NCBI GenBank assembly: GCA_903871545.1
Contig: CAIQHG010000077.1
Coordinates: 1 to 64,000 of the forward strand
DNA length: 64,000 nucleotides
Direction: 5' to 3'
Source of the DNA: an uncultured Burkholderiales bacterium
GTDB taxonomy: Bacteria > Pseudomonadota > Gammaproteobacteria > Burkholderiales > Burkholderiaceae_C
In this document: piece after piece, positions 8,916 through 17,800 of the stretch
Position numbering within the stretch: the stretch's first letter is position 1
Layout of the letters: each line of letters opens with the position of its first letter
Notes under the pieces: model-generated
What the model was told of the DNA's origin: nothing
Databases searched by the model: none
The model's input: the letters and a program-made list of their open reading frames with translations, nothing else
Translations under genes and position numbers: made by a program

Positions 8916-10463
8916 ATGAAACTTTTCTTCCAGCCCATGCGTTTTGTTTTGGCGATACCTTTACTTGCCTCCATAGTTGCTAATTCAGCTACAGGTTTCT
9001 CTTCCAAGCAAGAAGCTTGGACAGTAACAACTTTTGCGGGCAACGGGGTACAGGGCTCTAAAAACGGTGCAGCAAATGCCGCAAATTTTAGTTCTCCAAG
9101 CGGCATCGCAGTGGACGCTAAGGGCAACCTCTATGTGGCGGATACAAGCTCTAATTTAATTCGTAAGATAACACCTACTGGTAGTGTCTCCACCTTTGCA
9201 GGAAGCGGTGCAAGAGGCGCCCAAAACGGTAAAGCGACTGATGCGAGCTTCAGTTATCCATTTGGGGTCGCAGTAGACCCATCTGGTAATGTTTTTGTGG
9301 CTGACGCTGAAAATAATTTAATTCGTAAGATAACTCCTGTTGGGGTTGTATCCACATTGGCCGGTAGCGAAACTAAGAGTGCAAATGGTGCAGTTGACGG
9401 CAAGGCTACGGCAGCTAGATTTGTTGGTCCACTAAGCATAGCGCTTGACGCCAGTGGTAATGTTTATGTGGCGGATACTGCGGGACATTTGATTCGTAAA
9501 GTAACCCCTGCAGGAGTTGTATCCACACTGGCCGGTAGTGGTGCTGTGGGAGCTACAAATGGGGTTGGTAATGCTGCTAGCTTTAATTTTCCTCAAGGCA
9601 TAGTTGTAGACCCAATTGGTAATATCTATGTGGCAGATGCGGGAAACAATCTAATTCGTAAAATAACAAAGGATGGATTGGTATCCACCTTAGCAGGAAG
9701 CGGCGCTCAGGGCGCTGCAAATGGTATGGGAACAGATGCAAGTTTCAAGGGTCCAAGTGGATTAGCTCTAGACTTGGCGGGCAATATTTATGTAAGCGAT
9801 TCACTGAATCAGTTAATTCGCAAAGTTACTCCCGCTGGCGTTGTCTCTACAGTTGCTGGAAGCGGGGCCATCGGGGCTACTAATGGCGCAGGCGCGACTG
9901 CAAGTTTTTATTCTGGCGTCCCTAACGCCGACGTAACATCTTTGTGCCTAGCGGTAGACGCTGTTGGTAATATTTATGTTGCTGACAAAGGGAACAACAT
10001 TATTCGCAAGATTTCACCTTTGGGTGATATCCCAGCCCTTGCAGTAAGCAAAGTAGATAGTCCGACAGCTGTTCTCATTACCCCTCAAACCTCAGCACCA
10101 AATTCTTTGGGAAATATCACCGTAGCTGAACAGGTTAAGAGTACAACAGGTAACGTAACGTCTAATGGAACTTTACAAAGTTATAAAGGAGTTGTAGGTG
10201 AAGAATTAAAAATCCAATATAAATTGCCTGAACAAAGCTTACAGGTTTGTAATGTGGATCTCTTTATAAACGGTGGATCCATGCAAATGGAGGTCAAAGC
10301 GCCAGACTATGTTTTGAGCTTTCCTTACACACCGACCAAAGAAGGAGAGACCTCAATTATGTGGGTTGGTAAAGAGGGGAAGGGTAATGTTTTTGTTCGA
10401 GCGAAGCCTTGCAATGGCCAAGGTGCTATCGTCGTTAACGCCTTGTCAGCTTCATCAAAGTAA
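8916..10463 (+). CDS. Secreted NHL-repeat (beta-propeller) protein
   Basis: A 515-residue exported protein with a signal peptide (about 1-25). Residues about 35-375 hold six NHL-type repeats with the core pattern VSTLAGSG..G..NG.G..ASF..P.GI.VD..GN.YVAD...N.IRK.TP.G, which fold as a beta-propeller. The repeats are closely similar to each other. The C-terminal 140 residues (about 376-515) form a separate beta-rich domain I cannot assign; it contains a cysteine pair (CNVD and KPCNG). NHL propellers bind proteins or ligands, or act as lyases; no catalytic set is evident. The gene is probably monocistronic, starting at ATG 8916 after GAAAGATCGG, a weak ribosome binding site. Confidence 0.85.
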   Translation: MKLFFQPMRFVLAIPLLASIVANSATGFSSKQEAWTVTTFAGNGVQGSKNGAANAANFSSPSGIAVDAKGNLYVADTSSNLIRKITPTGSVSTFAGSGARGAQNGKATDASFSYPFGVAVDPSGNVFVADAENNLIRKITPVGVVSTLAGSETKSANGAVDGKATAARFVGPLSIALDASGNVYVADTAGHLIRKVTPAGVVSTLAGSGAVGATNGVGNAASFNFPQGIVVDPIGNIYVADAGNNLIRKITKDGLVSTLAGSGAQGAANGMGTDASFKGPSGLALDLAGNIYVSDSLNQLIRKVTPAGVVSTVAGSGAIGATNGAGATASFYSGVPNADVTSLCLAVDAVGNIYVADKGNNIIRKISPLGDIPALAVSKVDSPTAVLITPQTSAPNSLGNITVAEQVKSTTGNVTSNGTLQSYKGVVGEELKIQYKLPEQSLQVCNVDLFINGGSMQMEVKAPDYVLSFPYTPTKEGETSIMWVGKEGKGNVFVRAKPCNGQGAIVVNALSASSK

Positions 10464-10615
10464 AAATAGATTTACTGATATTTGCGCGTTAGTCCGGCTA
10501 AAAAATTTGCATCCTTGAGAAGGCACATTACTTTCAGGCAACCCACTTTCTTTATTAAAAGTATTATTAAAGACTTGGTTGTTGATGAGGTAGCCTTAAG
10601 AAAGATGTTTTTAGA

Positions 10616-10636
10616 AAAAAAGGGGGAGCCTTTTTT
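10616..10636. terminator. Possible bidirectional terminator
   Basis: AAAAAAGG (10616-10623) pairs with CCTTTTTT (10629-10636) around a five-base loop. It lies between the NHL gene (plus) and the small convergent gene ending at 10718, where a shared terminator is expected. The stem has only two GC pairs. Confidence 0.4.
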
Positions 10637-10717
10637 ATCGAAGCTTTTAGGGCTTTACAACTTCGAAATCTCAGGACTCCCCAAGCTACATCAAGTTACA
10701 AAGGCGTTTGGCCTAGG

Positions 10718-11011
10718 CTATTGATAATCTTCGACTTCGTCTGAGCCTTGTACCAACATCACTGAAATTTCTGCAAATTGGATTGCATTAATTTGGTGAC
10801 GATAAGCTGTAAAGGCGTGCATATCTCTTTTGTCAATATCACCTAAATCGTAAGCATCAGCCGCCAATTCGTGCTGCATAGCTGCTTGCTTAAAGTGATA
10901 AGCCGCCATGCGGTGGCTGTCGCTTGGGCTATCGTACTCTTCATCCATGATATCGTTATCATGTACTAAATGATTCATCTCGTGCTCGCTATTTTGCTGG
11001 ACGTGTTCCAT
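10718..11011 (-). CDS. Small acidic conserved-type hypothetical protein
   Basis: A 97-residue protein rich in Asp, Glu and His (HEMNHLVHDNDIMDEEYD near the N-terminus). A central helical segment (SHRMAAYHFKQAAMQHELAA) resembles small four-helix or coiled-coil proteins. I do not recognise a named family. The start is ATG at 11011 with a good AAGGTGAT ribosome binding site 7-8 bases upstream, which supports it as a real gene. It has no signal peptide or membrane segment. Function is unknown. Confidence 0.7.
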   Translation of the reverse strand: MEHVQQNSEHEMNHLVHDNDIMDEEYDSPSDSHRMAAYHFKQAAMQHELAADAYDLGDIDKRDMHAFTAYRHQINAIQFAEISVMLVQGSDEVEDYQ

Positions 11012-11339
11012 AGTAGATCACCTTTCAAAAGTAGGATTGATTGAATAACAGACAGACCTTCAGAGAGACCCTATAAATAGAGTCAGATTATTTTCACTCT
11101 TCTCTGTGACCATTGGGTGACAATGCGGCCTAAATTATTACGATCATCCATAATAGTAGCAACGGGAAACTTATGAGTTGCAATCGTATTCTGAGTTCTC
11201 TGTTTTTTCTATAAGCCCTAAAGCTATCTGGCTAACAGGCGTTAATGATGGTTGATGTGGCGTTCTCTTAAAACTAAGCCAAATTGAATGCGAACAATTA
11301 CATTTAATTAGATACCGCAAAAGCATAAGAATAGCCGCA
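11012..11339. other. Intergenic gap upstream of the small acidic gene
   Basis: A 328-base gap between the stop of the Crp-like gene and the start of the 97-residue gene, both on the minus strand. It must contain the promoter of the small gene. No coding region, repeat or clear hairpin was found. Confidence 0.45.
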
Positions 11340-12059
11340 TCAAACCGAAAACTCTGCGGGTAACAAACGCTTATATTCGTCTTTGACTACTTTGTAACAC
11401 TCACAAGTTCTAAGCTCTAGGTCAGGGCGGTTAAGTACAGTAATGTGCCCCCTTGCATATTGTATGAGACCGGCTTTTTGAAGTTTCAATGCAACTTCTG
11501 TGACCCCCTCTCTACGGACACCTAGCATATTTGCGATTAGTTGTTGGGTCATCACGAGTTCATTGCTCTGAAGTCTGTCGATACTCAAAAGCAACCAGCG
11601 ACAAAGTTGCTCATCTATATTGTGATGTCTGTTGCAAACAGCAGTTTGAGACATTTGGGTGATCAAAGCCTGAGTAAATCTTAAAAGCAAATGCATAACT
11701 GCAGGAGACTTATTAAATTCCTCAACGATGACGTCCGAAGAAATTTTAAAAGCTAATCCTTCGCTTTGAACTACTGCGTCACTGGTAGTTGACTCACCTC
11801 CCATGAATATACAAACTCCTGCCATACCTTCATTTCCAACAACTGCCATTTCAGCCGAAGCTCCGTTTTCTAGGCTATAAAGAAGTGAAATAATTGCGGT
11901 AGAAGGAAAATAGGCAAACTTCTGAATGATATTTGGTTCAGAGACGATTTGCCCAAGTTTTAGATTGCAAGGCTGGATATGAGGGAAAATTCTTTCCCAG
12001 TCGGCTTGAGGAATGCAACGAAACAAGCCATTTTGATTTTTAACAGTAATAGAATTCAA
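11340..12059 (-). CDS. Crp/Fnr-family transcriptional regulator
   Basis: A 239-residue DNA-binding regulator. The N-terminal half (about 15-135) is a cyclic-nucleotide-binding-like beta-barrel (FPSTAIISLLYSLENG, AVVGNEGMAGV). The C-terminal part (about 150-225) is a winged helix of the Crp type, with MTQQLIANMLGVRREGVTEVALKLQKAGLI as the helix-turn-helix region. It lacks the N-terminal cysteine cluster of Fnr. Effector-binding residues of Crp are not obvious, so the ligand is unknown. The reading frame begins at TTG 12059 with GGCGGA just upstream and no nearby ATG. It sits downstream of, and in the same direction as, the rhodopsin gene but is separated from it by 473 bases and a probable terminator. 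Confidence 0.85.
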   Translation of the reverse strand: MNSITVKNQNGLFRCIPQADWERIFPHIQPCNLKLGQIVSEPNIIQKFAYFPSTAIISLLYSLENGASAEMAVVGNEGMAGVCIFMGGESTTSDAVVQSEGLAFKISSDVIVEEFNKSPAVMHLLLRFTQALITQMSQTAVCNRHHNIDEQLCRWLLLSIDRLQSNELVMTQQLIANMLGVRREGVTEVALKLQKAGLIQYARGHITVLNRPDLELRTCECYKVVKDEYKRLLPAEFSV

Positions 12060-12483
12060 GGTTTCCGCCTATTGTTTAATATGAGTATAAAGAGCAAACT
12101 CATAAAAGTATGTGTTTGAACACACACACAAATTCACATACAGGTACATTTTGCAAATGAGGCTACATGAGCGCGCAAGCGACTACGGTCACGTAATTGA
12201 CTGAATAAGATTACTCATAGCCGCACAAAAAGCGTATGAGTGGAGAAAAACTACGCAAAACTAGGAACTACGGGTTCACAATATAAGTGTTTACTGTGTA
12301 AGCTAATGTCTGGTATTCAAATGAAATATTTCAACTAACATCATAGACGCAATTTGGTCTAAATAAAACAAAATTTCCCTTTTAGCCGATTTCTAATGTA
12401 TCGGATTAAAGTAAGTGTGCACAAATCTTCAAAGTATCTTGCCGTATTCTTAGATATCCTAATTGTTAAATTACTTTAATTGA
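12060..12483. other. Intergenic region upstream of the Crp-like regulator
   Basis: This AT-rich stretch holds the promoter region of the minus-strand regulator. No open frame or repeat that looks functional was found, apart from the hairpin just beyond it at 12484-12517. Confidence 0.4.
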
Positions 12484-12517
12484 TGTAGGTACTCGGGATT
12501 AAACTAGAGTACCTACA
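12484..12517 (-). terminator. Strong hairpin after the rhodopsin gene, probable terminator
   Basis: TGTAGGTACTC (12484-12494) pairs perfectly with GAGTACCTACA (12507-12517), an 11-base stem with a 12-base loop. It begins about 15 bases past the rhodopsin stop codon. The minus-strand sequence that follows is only partly T-rich, so termination may be partial or the hairpin may stabilise the 3' end. Confidence 0.65.
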
Positions 12518-12532
12518 TTTTGAGAATGAAGA

Positions 12533-13330
12533 TTAATGTTGTACAGGTTCTGACTCGGACACCGCAACGTGCCAGATAACTAGGCCAAAAGCGATTTTAT
12601 TAACCACATCAGCGAAGTTGTAAATGATGTTCAATACGTTCGCACTCTCTGTTGCGCTAACGCCTGATAAATAACCAAAATAGTATCCAACTGGGTAGAT
12701 AGCCCATCCAATAGTGACAATCCAACGCATCAAAGAGAAAGCCGACTTAACAGATTCTGGCGCCTTGTTGGCGCTAATTTGACTTGCTTCACCTGCAAAG
12801 ATCTCGTACAGAATGAAAGCCCAGCCAAGCATACCTACCACAAATGCGGGCACTGCTGATACATAGCCTGCCTCGCCTAGATATCCACCCACTAACATCA
12901 CTAACGCGCCAAGAATTAAACGCCAAAACACACCAACTGGAACCTTTGATATGGCAGAAAGTATCAAATAGAACTCAACAATCAACAAAGGAACTGTGAT
13001 TAACCAGTCAATATAGCGGTATACGGTTGGAGTTGATGAAGTCATCACCCATACCTCGCGCATGTAAAAGTAATGAACAGCAGCCACCAAAGTAACTAAT
13101 CCAGAAACTGTTAAGGAAGTTTTCCATTTAGGTTTGACTCGGTCTCTTTCTAAAAAGAAAAAAGCGGTGGATGCTACCAAAGCCATAGATATCAACCAAA
13201 AAGAAATCCCCACAAAATCGTCTGACTTGAGTACAACGGGCGATGCCCAAACTTCACTACTTGAGAGAGCGAACAAAGAAATGGTTCCAAGAAAGTAAGG
13301 TAACTTAGATCCGGTTTTTTTAAAAATCAT
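12533..13330 (-). CDS. Proteorhodopsin, green-absorbing type light-driven proton pump
   Basis: A seven-helix retinal protein of the inner membrane that pumps protons outward in light. With the start at ATG 13330 it has 265 residues and a signal peptide (about 1-29). This ATG is preceded by AAGGAG at the right distance and is preferred over an upstream in-frame TTG at 13357. Key residues are present: H86, proton acceptor D108 and proton donor E119 (RYIDW...VEFYLIL), D241 and the retinal lysine K245 (DVVNK). They correspond to H75, D97, E108, D227 and K231 of the marine reference. The tuning position (L116, equivalent to 105) is Leu, which indicates green absorption. No carotenoid or blh gene is in the window, so retinal must be made elsewhere or acquired. 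Confidence 0.96.
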   Translation of the reverse strand: MIFKKTGSKLPYFLGTISLFALSSSEVWASPVVLKSDDFVGISFWLISMALVASTAFFFLERDRVKPKWKTSLTVSGLVTLVAAVHYFYMREVWVMTSSTPTVYRYIDWLITVPLLIVEFYLILSAISKVPVGVFWRLILGALVMLVGGYLGEAGYVSAVPAFVVGMLGWAFILYEIFAGEASQISANKAPESVKSAFSLMRWIVTIGWAIYPVGYYFGYLSGVSATESANVLNIIYNFADVVNKIAFGLVIWHVAVSESEPVQH

Positions 13331-13840
13331 AAAAGAACTCCTTAAAAGAAAGTTCAATGTAACACTAAAATTTTATTTGAAAGTGCTAAAACAAACCTAC
13401 ATTAGTTATATTTTGATAATTATTTTAATATAAAAAATATTATTTATAACTACTTGATATTTATCATAATATGTAACAGTGACTAGATGTAGAGGGAATA
13501 TAAAACTCTGGGCATCAAGTGCTTGACCTATGGCTCGATAAAAACCAAGTGTTACCCGTATATTTGGGAGTAAATAGATGGTTTTTTGGATAATGAAGAT
13601 TAATTTTATCTAAAATTATTTATCTAAAAATTCACAATCTTGAGGCTGAAATAAGACTTTGACTTTTTTTATGACTGGTGAGTGTAATCGCCCAATAAAC
13701 CATTGAAGTATTTTGCTAACGTACTACGTATTTTATTCGTAGCAGTTTGTTCAGCTTGCTGCCTGTAACTGTTGCGAGAACAAGCGCTCTTGATGAAGCT
13801 TTAACGTTGCTAAATGGTGGGTGTTATAAGGCGAGGAAGT
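13331..13840. other. Intergenic region upstream of the rhodopsin gene
   Basis: A 510-base AT-rich gap between the ion-channel stop and the rhodopsin start, both minus strand. The half next to the rhodopsin is nearly all A/T (for example 13410-13450) and presumably holds its promoter. No gene or repeat is evident, and no clear terminator of the channel operon was found. Confidence 0.45.
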
Positions 13841-14887
13841 TTAAAAAAGTTTTAATCTTTCTTTAATTTCTTCCTCTGACATAAGCTCAATTTCCGCTAT
13901 TCGCTCTGCAGTGACCCAATTTCGTTGACACATGAGAGCCAAGATCAAACTCTTAGAAGATTTAATTTCGGAATTCGAATGGCTGTGCTCGATAAAGAAA
14001 TGTTTTACAATTGTTTCGCCGACAATAATGATCAACACACCAAATAACACCAAACCCAATAAAAAAGTAACACAAGCAACAACCCTTCCTGCAATAGTTA
14101 CGGGAAACATTTCACTGTTACCAGATATTGCTAGCACACACCACCACATGGCAACGGGGATAGAAGTATAAAATCTTTTTTCCTCAGGAATAGGACTTCC
14201 ATCTATTGGATCAGTGGGAACAAACTTGGTATTTAATTGGCTAGTAGTCGAAGATAAATTAGTTAATCTATTTTGATTATCAAGATTTAGTTGACCCTCA
14301 GCTATAGCTTCCTTTGAATAAAGACTTCCTTCGACGTAATACATCAAAGTACTGCAGATCATAATGATCATAAACAGGGCGGTAAAGTAAATCTTTAAAT
14401 TTGTTAGTATTGGATTTTTTACTTTTTTAGCCTTACTCTGCTCAGTAATTACGCGGAGCAGTTTAAGTATTCGTAGTATTCTTAGTACCCGTAGAGCTTG
14501 AACTATTTTCAGGCTTTTCAGAAATGCGAAACTGTATATTTGCAATATTGTTGGCAATATTGAAATGAGATCAATAAAGCCCCAAAAACTAAAAATATAT
14601 TTCTTTCTATTTTCAGCAAAATATAAATTCCCACAATAATCTATAAAAAATAAGAAAACCGAGACCCGATCAATAAATGATAATTCGTTTTGGTATTCTT
14701 GAAAAAAAGATTCATGAGTTGACATAGCTAGGGCAATGCTGGAAATAATAATAGCTACGTTAATAATGCTCAACCAAAACCTTCCAGCAGAAGAAGTTTT
14801 ATTGGTAAATATATTCCTCACGGTGATCTCAAGAGTATCGAATCGAATATGAGTGATTGAGTGATCCGGATTATCGATATTATTCAT
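13841..14887 (-). CDS. Voltage-sensor-type ion channel with a non-canonical selectivity filter
   Basis: A 348-residue inner-membrane protein of the six-helix cation-channel superfamily. Segments S1-S3 lie at about 36-118. S4 (about 128-147, ALRVLRILRILKLLRVI) carries basic residues at every third position, as a voltage sensor does. S5 is at about 166-185, then a long extracellular turret (about 186-241), the pore helix (SIPVAMWWCVLAI) and S6 (about 265-297). At the filter, where K+ channels have TVGYGD followed by MYP, this protein has S255-G256-N257-S258-E259 followed by MFPVT. Ion selectivity is therefore uncertain. A cytoplasmic tail of about 50 residues follows. The gene starts six bases after the stop of the large TerB-domain gene upstream, so the two form an operon. 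Confidence 0.88.
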   Translation of the reverse strand: MNNIDNPDHSITHIRFDTLEITVRNIFTNKTSSAGRFWLSIINVAIIISSIALAMSTHESFFQEYQNELSFIDRVSVFLFFIDYCGNLYFAENRKKYIFSFWGFIDLISILPTILQIYSFAFLKSLKIVQALRVLRILRILKLLRVITEQSKAKKVKNPILTNLKIYFTALFMIIMICSTLMYYVEGSLYSKEAIAEGQLNLDNQNRLTNLSSTTSQLNTKFVPTDPIDGSPIPEEKRFYTSIPVAMWWCVLAISGNSEMFPVTIAGRVVACVTFLLGLVLFGVLIIIVGETIVKHFFIEHSHSNSEIKSSKSLILALMCQRNWVTAERIAEIELMSEEEIKERLKLF

Positions 14888-14893
14888 TTTCTT

Positions 14894-17800
14894 CTAAGAT
14901 TTATTGACCGATTTAGCTGACACAATTGCAATCATATTTTTAATTAGATGGGGCGGCAAAGTTTCTACTCTGAGGGGCGCACCAACTTGCTTGCGCTCGC
15001 AACTTTCCTCACCGCAAGGAGCGGTTGTATCCAACGACCATAGGCTAAAGAGGATAAAGGCAAAACTCACTTTAATTATATTCAGCTTAAATTGCTTTTT
15101 TATATATAGTTCTTTATCCTGAGCTCCCAAGGGGTTAAGGACCTTAGAGTCTCTGAGCTTGATATAGTTGATCTTTGTTTTATCCAATATTCTTTCACCT
15201 TCGGTGCTTTCTAATGTGTTTTTTTCATCTATTATTAGTTGATGAAAAAGATGTTCGACATCCGATTTTTTAAAGGTTCTAATAGTGGATTTTGCGTTTA
15301 GTATGAGCTCATCTGGTTGAATAAAGATTGCTAAAGTTTTGGGTTCTATCTCTATGCTGTTTAAAACTTCACTTTCCCTGGCTGAAAGTATACTTTCTTG
15401 GCGGTTATTAGCAAAAACGTTTAAATCGTTAAAAACTGGTGGACTTGGACCATTTTCTTCATGAATTTGTAACTGATTGTTCTTAACTTTTTTCTTTGCT
15501 GTAGGTTGCTTATTCTCTTTGTCTTGATCTAACGATATTTCCACCTTATTATTAGCTGGTAGAACGTCACCTGGAATATTGGTATTTAAGATTTTTGGTT
15601 TTTTTTCAGTAACTTCAGCTCCATTATTCAGTTGATCTTTATCTAAGCTCTTATTAAGGAGATGATCATTAAACGGATCCTCTTGATTAGTTACTTTATT
15701 TCTAGAAATAGGTTTGATTCCTTCATCTTCCTCGTTCTTAAGCAAATTGTTGGGCGCATCGTCAAAACTTGCTAATTCATTTAATTCCTCTAATTCCTCA
15801 GCTGTTATATCCTCTAAGTTGCTAGTATCTAGTAATAGCGAATTTTTGGACTTTTTTTCTAAATTATTTAGCGAAGGAGGAGTAATTATCTTCTCATCCT
15901 TATCTATTTGAACCTTACTTGATGGTTTGATACTCTCTACATTTACTGAATCTTTAATAGGAATAGATCCCTCCACAACGTCCAATTTTTGTTGAATAGT
16001 ATCAATTTGGGAATGAATTGCATTTACACGATCTAAAAAAGGTGAGACTTTGGGTTCTTCGTACGCTTCATCATTAAGTAATTGCCCTAAATCAATAGCT
16101 GTTGAATTAGAAGATGCTTGGGGCACCTCAATGGGTTGATTGTTAGTTTTTATTTGTAAATCTAACTCAAGAGAAATCTTTTGATTACTAAGATCTTCAT
16201 CTTCCCCGAGTTGAGTATTTGAACTGACCTTTACGCTGTCATTTAGTTCTGAATCTTGAGTACCTACGGCAACCTTTTGATCAAGAGGGCGACGGTTGGG
16301 GCCTGTTGAGTCATTCTCAAGTAGGGTTTGTTGATTGCTTTGATCCTTGATTTGTTCGGCGAGTTGATGATTAGACTGCAAATTTGAATTTTCTAAAGTT
16401 TGTTGATTGCTTTGATCCTTGATTTGTTCGGCAAGTTGATGATTAGACTGTGAATTTGAATTTTCTAAAGTCTGTAGGTTTGTTTCATTATCAACGGCAG
16501 TAACCTGTTGTAAATTAGAAGTTTTAGAATTGGCAAGCTCGACATCAATTGATTTTTTAGTGGCTAAAAGTTCTTTATCTAAGGCCTCTTGGATATTGGC
16601 AAGCGGCGCTGAATTTGTAATCTCGGCGTAATTGATCTTCGGCGTTTGCTCTTGAGAGGTCTGTATATTTTCTTTTTCTTGAAGGGACGTTAATGACTGA
16701 TTTTTTTCTGAAATAGAACCGATCGGTATTTGTTGTGAAGAATTCTGAGATTTGTCCAGTCCATTATTATCTGTGATTGGGGATGAAATTTTTTTTTCAA
16801 GATCATTGACATCTTGAATATTTGAAATGTCTTGGCCCGAGTTAGCTTGTTGAACGCTTGATGCGTGGGTGGCGATTGATACGGATTGAGCTATTTCCTT
16901 GATTCCTTTGGACTCAGTAAATTCAGAATTAAAAACAGAATTTAACGGTTTCTTGTTTATTTCAAAGGTAGTATCTTCTGCTTTAGTTTTATCTAATAAC
17001 TTTTGCTCCTCTAGCGTAAGCTCTCTTAGATGATCATCCTTATTGATGTCTTTTGAGGATCCAATAAAGCTCTCACCAGTTTGTTTATTCTTGCTTCCCG
17101 TTTCATAGTTTTGAGACGCTGCCTGTTTTGCTTTTTCCTTTTCAAGTAAAAGCATTTTCTCCTCATCCGTTAGCTCCCGGAGATGGTGGTCGTCGCTTGT
17201 TTTAGATTTTTTTGCATTAGAGTCATTAGATTCATCATCATCATTGACTTCAGAGTCATTATTTTCCTCTTTGAACGTAGTTCTAAGTTTTTTATTCTTT
17301 AGCTTTATTAAGTTGGAAAAGGGTTTGAATTTATTCTCTTCATATTTAAATGCTGATAAAAAACGATTAAAAAGCTCCTTTTCATGTTCCTCAATTTCAC
17401 CGTCAGTGCACAGTAAATCAAATAGATTAATTAAAATAAAAACAGCTTGTTGATTGCTAATTTTTCCATGAATATCCCAAAAAAAACTTTCAACACGATT
17501 TACTCGTGTGTACTTTTGGGATGCTTCATAAAGACCCTTAAATTCATCAATACTTGACTGTAACCGACGCACTTCATTATCATTCACTACCCCATCTGCA
17601 GTCAGCATATAAATCATTGCTGAACTAAATATGAAATGAGGAGAAAGGCTACGAAGGGCAATTTCTTCGTTATATGTTCCTAGAATTCTTTTGTTATTTT
17701 TAAGTTTCAGTAAAGTTAGAAACGGTTTCATTACCTCGTTTGTTAATCCAAAGGCCTCTTGTAGACCAAAGAAAAAATTTAATTCTTCCTCACTAGAACC

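Noticed and set aside
9030-10020. DNA repeat array within the NHL gene
   Set aside because: The repetition is explained by the protein's NHL repeats; the bases diverge at third codon positions.
10482-10724. Plus-strand open frame of 80 codons after the NHL gene
   Set aside because: It starts at TTG without a ribosome binding site, contains the probable terminator at 10616-10636 and overlaps the convergent small gene. No family is recognisable.
16331-16474. CRISPR-like array
   Set aside because: The two 72-base units are directly adjacent, without spacers, and encode an in-frame protein repeat.
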